Assembly: GCA_963668365.1 (NCBI GenBank)
Contig: OY764266.1
Location: 2,046,001 to 2,110,000, forward strand
Length of the DNA stretch: 64,000 nt
Direction of reading: 5' to 3'
From: VXNE01 sp963668365
GTDB lineage: Bacteria > Pseudomonadota > Gammaproteobacteria > Pseudomonadales > Azotimanducaceae
Part shown: piece after piece, positions 1-9,646 of the stretch
Numbering within the stretch: position 1 is the stretch's first letter
Layout of the letters: each line of letters starts with the position of its first letter
Translations under genes and position numbers: made by a program
The notes under the pieces: generated by a model
What the model was told of the DNA's origin: nothing
The model's database searches: none
The model's input: the letters and a program-made list of their open reading frames with translations, nothing else

Positions 1-249
1 GATCACGTTGTCGATGACGATCTTGATCGGCCAGGGCAGGACGAGCGGGGTCATCAGCGACATGGCAAAGAGCACGAACTTGGCGGCGAAGCGATAGGGA
101 AAATGCTTGATGTAGGTCATCGCCCTGCCGATGACGCGGCAGGTATCGCGAAAATTGAGGTCCGTATCCGAATCCAGCGGACTTGCCGCCGCATCCAGCG
201 ACCGCTCATGCGCATCGAGGGATTTGCCGATGACGACGGACTCGCTCAC
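1..249 (-). CDS. ABC transporter half-subunit, 5' end only (second of a pair)
   Basis: These are the first 83 codons of a gene that runs off the left edge. It starts with GTG at 249, and this start overlaps the stop of the upstream ABC transporter gene (GTGA overlap), so the two are translationally coupled. The visible protein has a short polar N-terminus followed by a first membrane segment with the look of an ABC exporter permease (residues about 55-80, ending in KIVIDNVI, common at the first extracellular loop of such exporters). Inference: it is the partner half-transporter of a heterodimeric exporter. The ATPase domain lies outside the window, so the family call rests on context and the first helix. 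Confidence 0.7.
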   Translation of the reverse strand, partial: MSESVVIGKSLDAHERSLDAAASPLDSDTDLNFRDTCRVIGRAMTYIKHFPYRFAAKFVLFAMSLMTPLVLPWPIKIVIDNVI

Positions 250-2678
250 TGCGACTCTCCCGTCGTGCCCCGCGCCAGGTCGGCCTCGGTTTCGACGAAG
301 CGCCGGTAGCGGCCGTCATCGAGTTGCATCAACTCGTCATGGCTGCCGGACTCGAGAATTTCGCCGCCATCCAGGTAGAGGATCTGGTCCGCCCGCTGGA
401 TGGTCGAAATGCGGTGCGTGATGAGGAATATGACTCTTCCCGCGCCCCAGGCCGCCAGCCGTTCCAGCACCCGATGTTCGGTTTCGGCGTCCAGCGCCGC
501 CGTGGGCTCGTCCAGGATCAGGATCGGCGCGTCGCGCACCACCGCCCGGGCGATCGACAGCCGCTGCCGCTGACCCGTGGACAGCCGTCCGCCGCGGTCG
601 CCGAGCATGGTGTCCAGTCCTTCCGGCAGCCCCGCGATGTAGTCGTCGGCGCAAGCGACGCGCAGCGCTTCGAGAACCTGCGCATCGGTGGCGTCCGGCA
701 CCACGTAGCGAATGTTGTCGCCCACGCTCATTCCGAACAGCACATTCTCCTGCAGGGCGATGGAGACGTTGGCGCGCAGACTCTCCACGTCGAGCGCGCG
801 CACATCGTTGCCATCGATGCTGACCGCTCCCGTGTCCGGATCGAACAGTCTCGTCAGCAGGCTGACCAGCGTGCTCTTGCCGCTGCCGGTGGGGCCGACG
901 ATGGCGTTGATGGAGCTGGCGGGCGCGGTGAAAGTCACGTCTCGCAGCACGGGCCTTGCCGATTCGTAGGCGAAGCTCACGTGCTCGAAGCGGATCTCTT
1001 TCTCGAACTCCGGCATGGGTATCGGATCGACCGCATTCTTCACGTCGGGTTCGATATCGAGGATCGCAAACACCCGGTCGAGGCCCATTGCCATGTCCTG
1101 GGCGGAGGTCCAGTCGCGCACCAGTCCCCGCACCTGTCCGCTGGCCTTGAAGAACTCGCCCTGCGCCCACTGGAACGCGGCCAGGTTCCAGCGCACGAAG
1201 GAGAGTCCTATCAGTCCGATCAGCACCGCGGCAAAGGTCTCTCGACCCGTATTGGCCCAGATCGCCATGAGGAATTCGCCGCCAAGCAGGATCGCCGCTG
1301 CCAGCGTGAACATGATGATGCCGACGATGGCGACCAGCGAGCGCACCCTGTGGGCTGCATTGAACGCGACGACGCTGTCTTCTTCGAAGCGCCGCTGCTC
1401 ATCCGCCTCGCGCCCGTACGCCTTGGTGACCTTGACCGCGCCGAGGACCTCCTGGATGCGCGAGGTCAGGTCGGAATTGGTCTCCCGGGCTACCAGGGAA
1501 CGCGTCCTTACCCGCGGCGAAAACCAGCGCGCCCAGCCGAGTGCGAAGATGGCGATGGTGACGCCCATCAGGCCCAGGATCGGGTCCAGCGCCGCGACAA
1601 AAAAGATGGTCATCGTGTACTGCGTCACCTGGGTGACGACGCTGACCAGCATGCCGATGATGGCGGTGACCTGCGCCGAGTCCTGGTAGATGCGGTACAC
1701 CGAATCGCCGACCCGGTGGTCGCCGTGATAGCGCAGCGACAACTGGTGCCAGCGCTCGACCAGGGCCAGGCGCAGGTCCTGGTTGATCTGCTGCATGATC
1801 CAGACGTTGTAGTAGGGCAGCGCCACCGTGAACGGAAAGGTCAGCAGGCCGACAGTGACGATGATGACCATGTAGGTCCACTGCAGTTCCTGGCGCTGCG
1901 CCTCCGTGAGCGTTTCCAGCGCGCCGGCGGCAAGGTCTTCGCGGCCGATAAAGCCCGCCAGGAACGGCGTCAGCGGCTCGGCCTGGAGAATCGACTGGTT
2001 CAGCAGGTCGATGGTAAAAAGACCGGTCACGATCCCCGCCAGCATCGACCCCCAGACGATGATGTAGTAGTACACGAGGTGACAGCCGAGGCGCAGGCGA
2101 AGCTGCAGCTCACCCTCGACGAAGCGATACTGCAGCAGCCACATGAACAGGCAGCCGAAGCTGACCAGCCCGACGAATACGTTGTCCCGCCAGCCGGTCA
2201 CGGCAAGAATGGCAAACAGGTTGGTGGCGACACCGAGGATGACCAGCGCAACGGCGCTCCAGACGAACGTCTGGCCTCGTACGAACATGAGTGCCCAGAC
2301 CAGGAGCGTCATCAGGATCGCGGCATAGATAAGGTAGTCGTATTGCCAGTCCTCGCCGTGGCTGATGAGCCCCGTCAGCAGCCCGACGGCAAACAGCGCG
2401 GTAACGAGAAACGGGACGTAGCGGTAGTTCCAGTCGGTGGTCCCCGCCCGCTGCCAGCTGGACCAACTGACGACGGCGCGTTCGCGCCAGTAGCCCAGCA
2501 CCATCGGCACCAGGTATGGCCAGGTGCGAATGAAGATGCGCAGGACATCGGTGAAGCCGCGGACCTGCTCGACCTCGTCGCGGTCGCGCGCCGGGGGTAT
2601 CGGCCCGGCGCCCCACACCGGGATCGCGTCCAGGCGGCGTCGATCCCGCGCTTCGCTATCGAGGTCTATGGTGCTCAT
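246..2678 (-). CDS. ABC exporter, fused permease and ATP-binding domains, with extra N-terminal membrane segments
   Basis: An 810-residue half-transporter that should export an unknown substrate across the inner membrane using ATP. The ATPase domain is complete: Walker A GPTGSGKST near residue 594, signature LSTGQRQR near 697, Walker B ILILDEP near 716 and the switch histidine in LITHR near 750. The permease half is longer than the usual six helices: about five additional hydrophobic stretches lie between residues 30 and 200 before the canonical exporter core. Usual length for this type is about 580-620 residues. The start was set at the ATG at 2678, because the upstream codons in the same frame look non-coding. 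It overlaps the next half-transporter by 4 bases. Substrate cannot be inferred. Confidence 0.9.
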   Translation of the reverse strand: MSTIDLDSEARDRRRLDAIPVWGAGPIPPARDRDEVEQVRGFTDVLRIFIRTWPYLVPMVLGYWRERAVVSWSSWQRAGTTDWNYRYVPFLVTALFAVGLLTGLISHGEDWQYDYLIYAAILMTLLVWALMFVRGQTFVWSAVALVILGVATNLFAILAVTGWRDNVFVGLVSFGCLFMWLLQYRFVEGELQLRLRLGCHLVYYYIIVWGSMLAGIVTGLFTIDLLNQSILQAEPLTPFLAGFIGREDLAAGALETLTEAQRQELQWTYMVIIVTVGLLTFPFTVALPYYNVWIMQQINQDLRLALVERWHQLSLRYHGDHRVGDSVYRIYQDSAQVTAIIGMLVSVVTQVTQYTMTIFFVAALDPILGLMGVTIAIFALGWARWFSPRVRTRSLVARETNSDLTSRIQEVLGAVKVTKAYGREADEQRRFEEDSVVAFNAAHRVRSLVAIVGIIMFTLAAAILLGGEFLMAIWANTGRETFAAVLIGLIGLSFVRWNLAAFQWAQGEFFKASGQVRGLVRDWTSAQDMAMGLDRVFAILDIEPDVKNAVDPIPMPEFEKEIRFEHVSFAYESARPVLRDVTFTAPASSINAIVGPTGSGKSTLVSLLTRLFDPDTGAVSIDGNDVRALDVESLRANVSIALQENVLFGMSVGDNIRYVVPDATDAQVLEALRVACADDYIAGLPEGLDTMLGDRGGRLSTGQRQRLSIARAVVRDAPILILDEPTAALDAETEHRVLERLAAWGAGRVIFLITHRISTIQRADQILYLDGGEILESGSHDELMQLDDGRYRRFVETEADLARGTTGESQ

Positions 2679-2792
2679 CGCTGCGTTCCCAACATTGGCT
2701 GGCCCAACACTGGCGGGCACATAAGACCACAAAGGTCCCGAAGCTGACGGATGCGCTGCTCAGACGTCACCCAATAATTGGGACAGATTGCG

Positions 2793-3101
2793 CTAGCGTT
2801 CCAATAGTCGAATCGCTCCAGGCAGTGCCAGGGCCGCCAGCGCCGTGATCACGAGCGCCTGGTGCTGCGCCAGCCAGGCGGGATCGTTCCATCGCGTGGC
2901 AGCGACAACGAGTCCTTCGGAGAGCGCGACAGCCAGTTCGAAGAGAGGGCCGAGCGCCAATACGCCTCCGACCGCCGCCGCTGCTCCAAGTACGATGCGG
3001 CGCAGCCACAGGCGCCGCCTGATGCGGCGCAGAACGGTGCCGCTGAATCCCTCGTCCGCAAGCGGCGGGTTGAGCGTCTGAAACAACACCCAGGCCTTCA
3101 A
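2793..3101 (-). CDS. Small membrane protein, unrecognised; resembles tail proteins found beside ECF sigma genes
   Basis: A 102-residue protein with a short N-terminus (NPPLADEGFS motif), an Arg-rich patch and two hydrophobic segments (about residues 36-58 and 82-98). The NPPL-DEGFS plus Arg-rich plus transmembrane pattern resembles small proteins often encoded next to an ECF sigma factor, but no intact sigma gene lies immediately upstream. The first codon is TTG at 3101, and GTG at 3089 is an alternative, so the start is uncertain. The 286 bases upstream (3102-3387) hold nothing I recognise. Function unknown. Confidence 0.5.
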   Translation of the reverse strand: MKAWVLFQTLNPPLADEGFSGTVLRRIRRRLWLRRIVLGAAAAVGGVLALGPLFELAVALSEGLVVAATRWNDPAWLAQHQALVITALAALALPGAIRLLER

Positions 3102-3387
3102 TTCGGATGCATGGTGCCGCCTTGGCCGGGTTCGATGGGGTGCGACTTCCGGATTGGCTGGAGGCGCGAAGGTGGACCCGGGCGCGTGGCCGCTACCGCA
3201 CTAAGTGCTTGCGCCTTGATCGGCGCTTGCCAGATCACCGGCGCACCAGCGAATTTCGTTTTGGAAGATTGTCCGAAACGCCGAGTTCGCCAACTCCGCG
3301 CGACTAAATCTGGCGACTTGCCCGGCTGACGGCTGACTCCGGGCACCGCCCTTGCAGCGCAGATTCTCGGGACATGCGCTGCGGGTA

Positions 3388-4722
3388 CTATTCCGAGAAA
3401 TGGGAGGTCAGTCTGTCGAAGAGCTCGAGTTGGCGCTGGTCTTCAGCGGAATCGCCCAGGGAAGCTCGGAATTCCTCCGTCAGTCGCTGCGCGAGCCCTT
3501 CTTGACCAGCGTGCTGCAGCTGTCCGACATATACCGCCACGATGAAGCCGTCCGAAGGGTCCAGTTCATAGGACTTGGAAAAGTACTCGAGCGCAAGGGC
3601 TTGATGTGCGGCCTCGGGCGACCCGGACAGGTCCCTCGCCGCTGAACTGTACGTTCGCGCGTCCACGGTAGTGCCTGCGGTCGAAATTCGACGCTCCCAT
3701 TCAGTCGCTACCGCGCCCCAATCCTCGCTCGCAACAAGGTCCATCATCTGGAACGTGCTGCGCATTCGCTCCGGGCGGAGCGCACTCTCGGGGTCTCGCG
3801 CAAGATCGTAGGCGACGGCTTTGGACAAGGGTTCTTCCCCAAGTTCGTCGAGCAAGGCTCGATAGCTTCCGTCTCCGAGCTGCGCCGCATCCAGCCCCGA
3901 GTACCAGGTGGCGCCAAGAACGAATTGACTCATGGCCGCCTCGGAAGAAACCGAAACGAATGCATCGTAGTTGTCGATCACGAATTCAACCAGGGAATCG
4001 CCCCTAGGGGTCTTGTCCCAATACGTCGCGATCAGGCGCGCATCGGTTTCGTTGACCAGGTCCGAATGATCCCGACTCGCAAAGTAGTCGCCCGCTACCT
4101 TCTTTAGCTCCGCATATCGCTCGTAATCGAAATCGCCGCCCATGCTCTGATTGACAATCGCCGCATCCAGGTACTCTTGCACCACCGGTGGCGATGGGTC
4201 GCCCGCGTCGAAGCGCGCCTTTATCGTCTCGAACTGCGACTCGGTCTCGCCCAGCATCTGGCTGAACAAGGCGATGAACTGATCTCCGGACATGCCGCTC
4301 GTGGCGCGACCGATCTCCGCACCTTCGCTGTCGAGAATCAGGTACGTTGGATACGACCTCACCTCATAGCGCGCTGCGATTTCCGGTCCCATGAGGGATT
4401 CATCTTCAGCATCCAGCTTGTAGTTCACGAATCGTGCGTTGAAGTAATCGCCAACTTCGGGCAGGGGAAAAACAGTCTCCTGCATGACGATGCACGGCCC
4501 GCACCACGTTGTGTAGACGTCCACAAAAACCTTCTTGCCCTGTTCCCGAGATTTTGCGAGCGCATCGTCGAAGCTGCCATGAAAGAACTCCATGCCGGGC
4601 TCTGTATGGGTGGCGGTGGGGTCACCTTCCGCTTTTCCCGGATCGCCGCAAGCGCCTAACGCCAGCAATGCGCCGATACGCCAGGCTCTTGCCATCCCCG
4701 TCACCACTCTTGTCCGGTTCAT
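3388..4722 (-). CDS. Thioredoxin-fold lipoprotein with long C-terminal helical region
   Basis: A 444-residue predicted lipoprotein. An N-terminal signal ends in a lipobox LGAC with Cys near residue 25. A thioredoxin-like domain follows with the redox motif WCGPC at about residues 73-77 and the cis-Pro region SYPTYLIL around 118-125. The rest (about 160-444) is mostly helical and may form TPR-like repeats; I do not recognise its family. Likely role: periplasmic disulfide reduction or relay, anchored to a membrane. It begins 19 bases after the TonB receptor stop, so it is probably the last gene of the sigma-FecR-receptor operon. The ATG at 4722 was chosen because it gives a complete signal sequence; ATG at 4695 is also possible. 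Confidence 0.8.
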   Translation of the reverse strand: MNRTRVVTGMARAWRIGALLALGACGDPGKAEGDPTATHTEPGMEFFHGSFDDALAKSREQGKKVFVDVYTTWCGPCIVMQETVFPLPEVGDYFNARFVNYKLDAEDESLMGPEIAARYEVRSYPTYLILDSEGAEIGRATSGMSGDQFIALFSQMLGETESQFETIKARFDAGDPSPPVVQEYLDAAIVNQSMGGDFDYERYAELKKVAGDYFASRDHSDLVNETDARLIATYWDKTPRGDSLVEFVIDNYDAFVSVSSEAAMSQFVLGATWYSGLDAAQLGDGSYRALLDELGEEPLSKAVAYDLARDPESALRPERMRSTFQMMDLVASEDWGAVATEWERRISTAGTTVDARTYSSAARDLSGSPEAAHQALALEYFSKSYELDPSDGFIVAVYVGQLQHAGQEGLAQRLTEEFRASLGDSAEDQRQLELFDRLTSHFSE

Positions 4723-4741
4723 CGCAGGTTCTGCATCAATG

Positions 4742-7700
4742 TCACAGCAGGTCAAGGGACTTCGACAGCTCGAGGTAGCCGGTGCGACCCATGATGTCCA
4801 CGCGTCGCGGGTCGAATGGTTGGCGCTGATCGACAAACGGGAAATCCGCGTCCGTGAGATTCCGGATGCCTCCATCGACTCGCCAGCCCTCGCCAAACTC
4901 GTAGCTCCCGGTCAGATCGAACCAGGTATAGCCATCGACCTGATCCTGCACCCGCGAGATATTGTTTTCGTAGCTGCTCGAATAGTTCATGTTGAGCGTT
5001 GCCGCCCAGGGCCCATTGCTCCAGGCGAACCAGGCTCGATACTTGAGGCGGTCGGGCCCACTCAGGGTCTCCTGCGATTCGACAGCCTCTCCGCCGGGCA
5101 GGAATGTCACGCTGCGCTCGTAGGTGTAGGTGCCGGAAGCCCCAAGCTGGACATGACCCCAGTCGGGATCGAAGTCGTAACTTATGTCGAGATCCCCTGC
5201 GCGAGCCGTCTCCAGCGAGAAATTCACCGGGAAAAGGTTCCACTGCACGATGTTGCCGCTTGCGTCACGTCCTGCGGCGACCCCCACGAATTCCTCCGGA
5301 ACATCGAACAGCACGGACGAGGTCCGTGCCACGACCTGCTGCGTATCGACTTCCGAATAGGTGGCGGAGATTCGCAAGCCGGTCAGGGCACCTTCGGGAG
5401 CGTAGTCGAATCCCACGGTCAAGGTATCCGAGACTTCCGGCTCGAGATCGGGGTTGCCTCCAGAGTTCGTCGGATAGATCCGAAAGGGTGAACCCGTGTC
5501 GGGATCGGTGAACACGCCGGCGCCGGCGAGCAGGCCTGGAATGATGGTGGAGAAGTAGGTGACCCTCGGGTCTGGCGCCCCGAAGAGCTGATCGAGTCTC
5601 GGCGCCTTGAAAGTGTCCCCGACATTTGCGCGGATCTTGAGGCCGGGGGTGATGTGCCAGGCGACGCCGATGGACGGTGAGGTTTCGGCAAACTTCCGCT
5701 GCTCGTTGCTACTGCCGACACCTCCGAACGGACCATTGATGACATATTCTTCCCATCGGGCCGCCGCCCTGAATTCTAGGGCATGTATCCCCGGCATGGA
5801 GTTGCCGTCGCCGACGATCGGAATCATGACCTCGGAATAGAGCGCGTTCACCTCCCGCTCCGGTGCTGTCTCGAGCAGGGTGGTTGCGAGATATCCCGAA
5901 AACGTCCGAGAGTCCTTTCGGTAGTCAAAACCGAGCACGCCCGCGATGTCCCCCCACGGCAACGAAAAGAGGTCGCCGTTCGCGGAGATGGAATACTGCG
6001 TGGTGTCGTTCGTGTCGCTTGTCGGTAGCGACCAGGGATGCGTGGAGACCTCGAACAGGTTGGCGACGGCCGCTTCGGTCTGCTGCGATCCGTCGCCAAA
6101 GAGATTCAATGCGGTTGCCGGATTCGAATCGGCCAGACGTGCTGCGAGCTCCGTCAGGTTGGGGCCGTCGAACGCGCGAATCCATGCTTCCTCCTCGGCA
6201 TACTTGACGAACGTATCGATTTGCCAGTTTCTGAACGGCAGTTCGGCAATGGCTCCGAGCACCACCCCGTAGCTATCGGTCGCGGATTGATTCGTGGAGG
6301 GCTCGATCAGGCCGTTTTCCGTCTCGGTCTGAAAGCGATAGCCGGCGAGCAGGGGGACGCCGGTATCGTTGAACGCGTTGCTGGGGGGTACGAGCGCATT
6401 CCTGGCAAAGATCCCGCCGCGCTCGGCGTAACTCTCATAGCTGGCGTAGTTGAATTCCAGGTAGCCGTCTATGGACTCGGCGAGCCTCTGTTCGATGGAC
6501 AGGAAGGCCGTTGTTGACTCCCGCTCGTCGGTCAGATGTCTGGGAACGGAATCGTATGGCGCGAGATTCGCCATGGATATGTCCGCAAGGGCCACCGGCA
6601 CTGACCCGTCTCTTGAGGGATCGACGCCGCCGAGAGGCTGAAAGGTCAGCGCGTTTCTGATCACGAGGGGATGGAAGGGTCCTGGTTGCGTTCTCTGGTC
6701 CGATCCGCCGAGGGAGGTGTAGTCGAGCGTGGTGAAGCCCGTCTCTGCGGCGACGACCGGATCAATCGTCTCGATCCGAAGGCTGCCGCTCAGGGACCCC
6801 GACCCCCAGCCTACGCCAAAGGTTGGGGCGATCAGCATGGAATCGCCGCCATTGCCGCCACTGGTGTACCGCATGGCGAGTCTTTCCTCGGCGTCATAGC
6901 CTTGCTTGAGAATGAAGTTGATGACGCCGGCGACCGCATCGCCGCCGTAAATGGCGGCGGCGCCATCAGTGAGCACCTCGACCCGCTCGATGGCCGAGAA
7001 TGGAATCGAGTTGAGATTGATGTTGGATCCCTGGATCGTCGGAGTTGTCGCGGTTCGGCGCCCATTGATCAGCACCAATGTGCCATCCGAGCCGAGACCC
7101 CTCAGGTTCGCGGTCGCGACACCGAGCGTGCCTACGCTGCTGGAGTTGTCTATTGCGGAGGTTTGCGTGTGTCCCGCGTAGTTTTGCGGCAGGGCACGGA
7201 CAAACCCCTCGACGCTGTTGATCCCCATGCGTTCCATGTCGTTTATCGTGAACACCTGCACGGGCGAAGTTGGGCTCGAGTCACGCAGTCGGGTGCCTGT
7301 CACCACGATTTCGTCGACCGGTCCGATATCCGGGTCGGGGGATGGCTCCTCCGTGTCCGGCGCGGTTGCGCCCGACGGTTCCAGGGGCTCCTCGGAATTC
7401 TGAAGCTGGGCCAGCAGGACCGGTTGCGCCCCCGTGTTGTAAACCACTGCCTGTGGCTGGGCCGCTGTTGCGTTCTCCTGCTTCACGACAACAAAGTTCT
7501 GCGCCTTGAATTCGTACACCAGTTCGGTGGTGTCGAGTGATTTTTCGATTGCCGACTGAACCGACTGGCTGCCGCGTACTTCTGGAGATTGACTCTCCTC
7601 GACGGCATCCGGAACGAACACGATCTGCACGTCACCGACCTCTGCTATTTCGAGCAGCGTCTGGTCTGTAGCTTGAGAATCGATGTCGAAATCAACTTCC

Positions 7701-7804
7701 TGGGCGCTCGCGAAGTTGAACGCCAACAGTCCGCAAACAGCGGCACCAGGGAGGGCGAGCCGAGTCGCCCAATCGGAAATCAAGGCGTTGAGAATCATGT
7801 TCAT
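4742..7804 (-). CDS. TonB-dependent outer-membrane receptor/transducer with N-terminal STN signalling domain
   Basis: A 1020-residue outer-membrane receptor. A signal peptide is cleaved near residue 34 (after FASA). An STN (secretin/TonB short N-terminal) domain spans about 36-110. A Pro/Glu-rich linker leads to a TonB-box-like DEIVVTG at about 164-170, then the plug domain to about 300, then a beta-barrel ending in the typical aromatic/Leu C-terminus. The plug carries VLTDGAAAIYGGDAVAGVINF, the common plug signature. An STN domain means the receptor also signals inward; here the partners are the FecR and ECF sigma genes just upstream on the same strand. The substrate is unknown: siderophore, haem, vitamin or glycan are all possible. 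The downstream thioredoxin lipoprotein is part of the same unit. Confidence 0.92.
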   Translation of the reverse strand: MNMILNALISDWATRLALPGAAVCGLLAFNFASAQEVDFDIDSQATDQTLLEIAEVGDVQIVFVPDAVEESQSPEVRGSQSVQSAIEKSLDTTELVYEFKAQNFVVVKQENATAAQPQAVVYNTGAQPVLLAQLQNSEEPLEPSGATAPDTEEPSPDPDIGPVDEIVVTGTRLRDSSPTSPVQVFTINDMERMGINSVEGFVRALPQNYAGHTQTSAIDNSSSVGTLGVATANLRGLGSDGTLVLINGRRTATTPTIQGSNINLNSIPFSAIERVEVLTDGAAAIYGGDAVAGVINFILKQGYDAEERLAMRYTSGGNGGDSMLIAPTFGVGWGSGSLSGSLRIETIDPVVAAETGFTTLDYTSLGGSDQRTQPGPFHPLVIRNALTFQPLGGVDPSRDGSVPVALADISMANLAPYDSVPRHLTDERESTTAFLSIEQRLAESIDGYLEFNYASYESYAERGGIFARNALVPPSNAFNDTGVPLLAGYRFQTETENGLIEPSTNQSATDSYGVVLGAIAELPFRNWQIDTFVKYAEEEAWIRAFDGPNLTELAARLADSNPATALNLFGDGSQQTEAAVANLFEVSTHPWSLPTSDTNDTTQYSISANGDLFSLPWGDIAGVLGFDYRKDSRTFSGYLATTLLETAPEREVNALYSEVMIPIVGDGNSMPGIHALEFRAAARWEEYVINGPFGGVGSSNEQRKFAETSPSIGVAWHITPGLKIRANVGDTFKAPRLDQLFGAPDPRVTYFSTIIPGLLAGAGVFTDPDTGSPFRIYPTNSGGNPDLEPEVSDTLTVGFDYAPEGALTGLRISATYSEVDTQQVVARTSSVLFDVPEEFVGVAAGRDASGNIVQWNLFPVNFSLETARAGDLDISYDFDPDWGHVQLGASGTYTYERSVTFLPGGEAVESQETLSGPDRLKYRAWFAWSNGPWAATLNMNYSSSYENNISRVQDQVDGYTWFDLTGSYEFGEGWRVDGGIRNLTDADFPFVDQRQPFDPRRVDIMGRTGYLELSKSLDLL

Positions 7805-7907
7805 CCTGCTAAAGGCTGTGACGTTGTTTCTGGCCGCCGGGACCAGCGTTCCTGTAGAACGGCTGGGATGGCCACATCCTCAACGGAAAATGTCGCTTTG
7901 GGGCCTG

Positions 7908-8969
7908 TTACGTTCTGACCGGACTAGCAATCAGCACAAAGCGGTCTGGATGCCGAACAACCTTGATGGGATGAATGTCTTCAAGGGACGAGAGCAGCAG
8001 CTCCACCTGGCCCGTCATTTCGACCTGATCGAGGTTCAGGACTGCGCTGATGCGCAGGTCGGCGATCGTGCTGTCCTCGATCAGAACCTTCACCCGGCTG
8101 TAGCGATTGACCTCGCTGATCACGTCCATCAGGGTCTGATCCTCGAAACGGACCCGGCCGCTGCGCCAACTCTGCAATCGTTCGACTTCACCGATCCTGT
8201 CTTCCTGGATGGTTTGCTGGTCCTGTTCAAACGTGGCCACGGAGCCGGCGCCGAGAATCAGGCTCCCGGCTTCGAACCTCGCCAGGGACTCGGTCTGTCG
8301 CGGGAAACGAATGTTGTCGTCGCTGACGGCGACCCTCCCCTCCGCCACCGCGATCTCCAGTCGGTGACCTGCCAGGTGGACGCTGAATTTCGTGCCGAGC
8401 GCGGTGACCACGTGATCGCCGGCCCTTATGGTCAAGGTCCGCTCGGGGTCTTTCGCGACCGCGAGGAAGATCTCCCCGAAGTCCAGCAGGATCCGCCTCC
8501 CCAGGGAATCGAAGTCCACCAGTATGCGCGAGCCCGAATTGAGCGTAACGCTGGAGCCATCCCGCAGCACGAAGGTCCGCTGGTCTCCGAGGGCTGTTTC
8601 GAGAATTTGAGCCTCGTCGGTCGTGCCCAGGAACGTCCTGCCCAACACGCCCGTCACCACCGCCAAGACCACTGCCGCCGCCAACCCAAGCCAGCGGTGA
8701 TCGAATCCCGTCCGCGTCCTGGCGCGCAAAGCGCCCCGGGTCAGGGCCGCGATGTCCTTGTCACCGACCAGGTCTCCGGACAGATCCCACAGATGCAACA
8801 GGTGTTCGTACGCCTGGCGATGGCCAGGGTCTGCGGCCAGCCACCTGTGCAGCTCAGACGCATCCGCGGCAGTCATGTCTCCGGAATACAGGCGCATTAC
8901 GAACCATTGGGCACGACGTTCCGCGTGACTCGTGGAGTTGGTCTTTGTCCTGTCAGTGCGCGCTTTCAT
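7908..8969 (-). CDS. FecR-type transmembrane anti-sigma/sigma-regulator
   Basis: A 353-residue inner-membrane regulator. The cytoplasmic N-terminus has the DUF4880-type pattern (QWFVMRLYSGDMTAADASE and a W...DPGHRQAYE motif, residues about 20-60). A single transmembrane helix (WLGLAAAVVLAVVTGVLG) lies near residue 93-110. The periplasmic part carries the FecR core (about 120-215, including FGEIFLAVAKD) and a C-terminal domain similar to STN (about 270-345). In this family the periplasmic part senses the STN domain of a loaded receptor and controls the cognate ECF sigma factor. It lies between the sigma gene (29 bases upstream) and the receptor gene (103 bases downstream), the standard order. 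Confidence 0.92.
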   Translation of the reverse strand: MKARTDRTKTNSTSHAERRAQWFVMRLYSGDMTAADASELHRWLAADPGHRQAYEHLLHLWDLSGDLVGDKDIAALTRGALRARTRTGFDHRWLGLAAAVVLAVVTGVLGRTFLGTTDEAQILETALGDQRTFVLRDGSSVTLNSGSRILVDFDSLGRRILLDFGEIFLAVAKDPERTLTIRAGDHVVTALGTKFSVHLAGHRLEIAVAEGRVAVSDDNIRFPRQTESLARFEAGSLILGAGSVATFEQDQQTIQEDRIGEVERLQSWRSGRVRFEDQTLMDVISEVNRYSRVKVLIEDSTIADLRISAVLNLDQVEMTGQVELLLSSLEDIHPIKVVRHPDRFVLIASPVRT

Positions 8970-8998
8970 CGTGCTTTTTCAACTCGCTCTTTCGTTGC

Positions 8999-9562
8999 TC
9001 ACTGGTCCCGGTCGACGCGGCGTCGTATTTCCGCGAGCGCCCGCATGATGTGCTTCTCCACCATGCTGACGGATACATTCATCGTGTCGGCGACTTCCCG
9101 GTAACTTAAGCCCTCGAACCGGTTGAGCACGAACGCGTCTCGACATTCGGGACTCAACCGCATGATGGCGGCCTTGACGTTTCCCAGTTGTTCCTGCGCC
9201 GAGACGACATCTTCTGCCGAACTCTCCAGACCTCGCGCTCTTGCCCGATCCCTCGTCAGGTCGTCGTACTTCTGTCGCGTAACGGCTTTCCTGTAGCTGT
9301 CCCTGATGACGTTTGTCGCAATCGAGAACAGATAGGATCTGACACTGTCGAGGCTTCGCGAGAGCCTCTCTTCCACGTCCTGTTGACGCGCTACGCGCAA
9401 GAAGGTCTCCTGAACCACGTCTTCGTGGTCGGGATGTGCGGACAGGCGCGCGCCGACGAATCGCCGCAACGCCGGTCCGTGCTCCAGCGCGATGCGCTGC
9501 AGCGCGTCCGATACGCCGTCCTTCCTTGGAAATTGAACAACTTTCGACGCGTTGCTCGCCAT
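8999..9562 (-). CDS. ECF-type RNA polymerase sigma factor, FecI-like
   Basis: A 187-residue sigma factor with the two ECF regions: sigma2 at about residues 25-95 (HEDVVQETFLRVAR motif) and sigma4 at about 125-180 (SPECRDAFVLNRFEGLSYREVA followed by an HTH). It should direct transcription of the receptor and lipoprotein genes when FecR is signalled. The start was set at ATG 9562 because the longer reading frame begins with TTG and adds only seven residues. It is the first gene of the minus-strand unit sigma-FecR-receptor-thioredoxin lipoprotein. Confidence 0.92.
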   Translation of the reverse strand: MASNASKVVQFPRKDGVSDALQRIALEHGPALRRFVGARLSAHPDHEDVVQETFLRVARQQDVEERLSRSLDSVRSYLFSIATNVIRDSYRKAVTRQKYDDLTRDRARARGLESSAEDVVSAQEQLGNVKAAIMRLSPECRDAFVLNRFEGLSYREVADTMNVSVSMVEKHIMRALAEIRRRVDRDQ

Positions 9563-9646
9563 CAATGCCCGGTCTTCATGCAAGATGCGTCCCGTATAAC
9601 GGACAAAGTGCTCAGTGCCTCAAGATCCATTTTGGCAATCCAGTGA

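Noticed and set aside
324..2747. Very long plus-strand open frames opposite the ABC transporter gene, and similar ones at 14686-16269, 58142-60187 and 60392-62452
   Set aside because: They lie wholly opposite well-supported genes, have low-complexity Arg/Gln/Asp/His composition and no family features. They arise from high GC in third codon positions.
3098..3346. An 82-codon minus-strand frame upstream of the small membrane protein
   Set aside because: No start context, no family resemblance and random composition; it is not supported as a gene.
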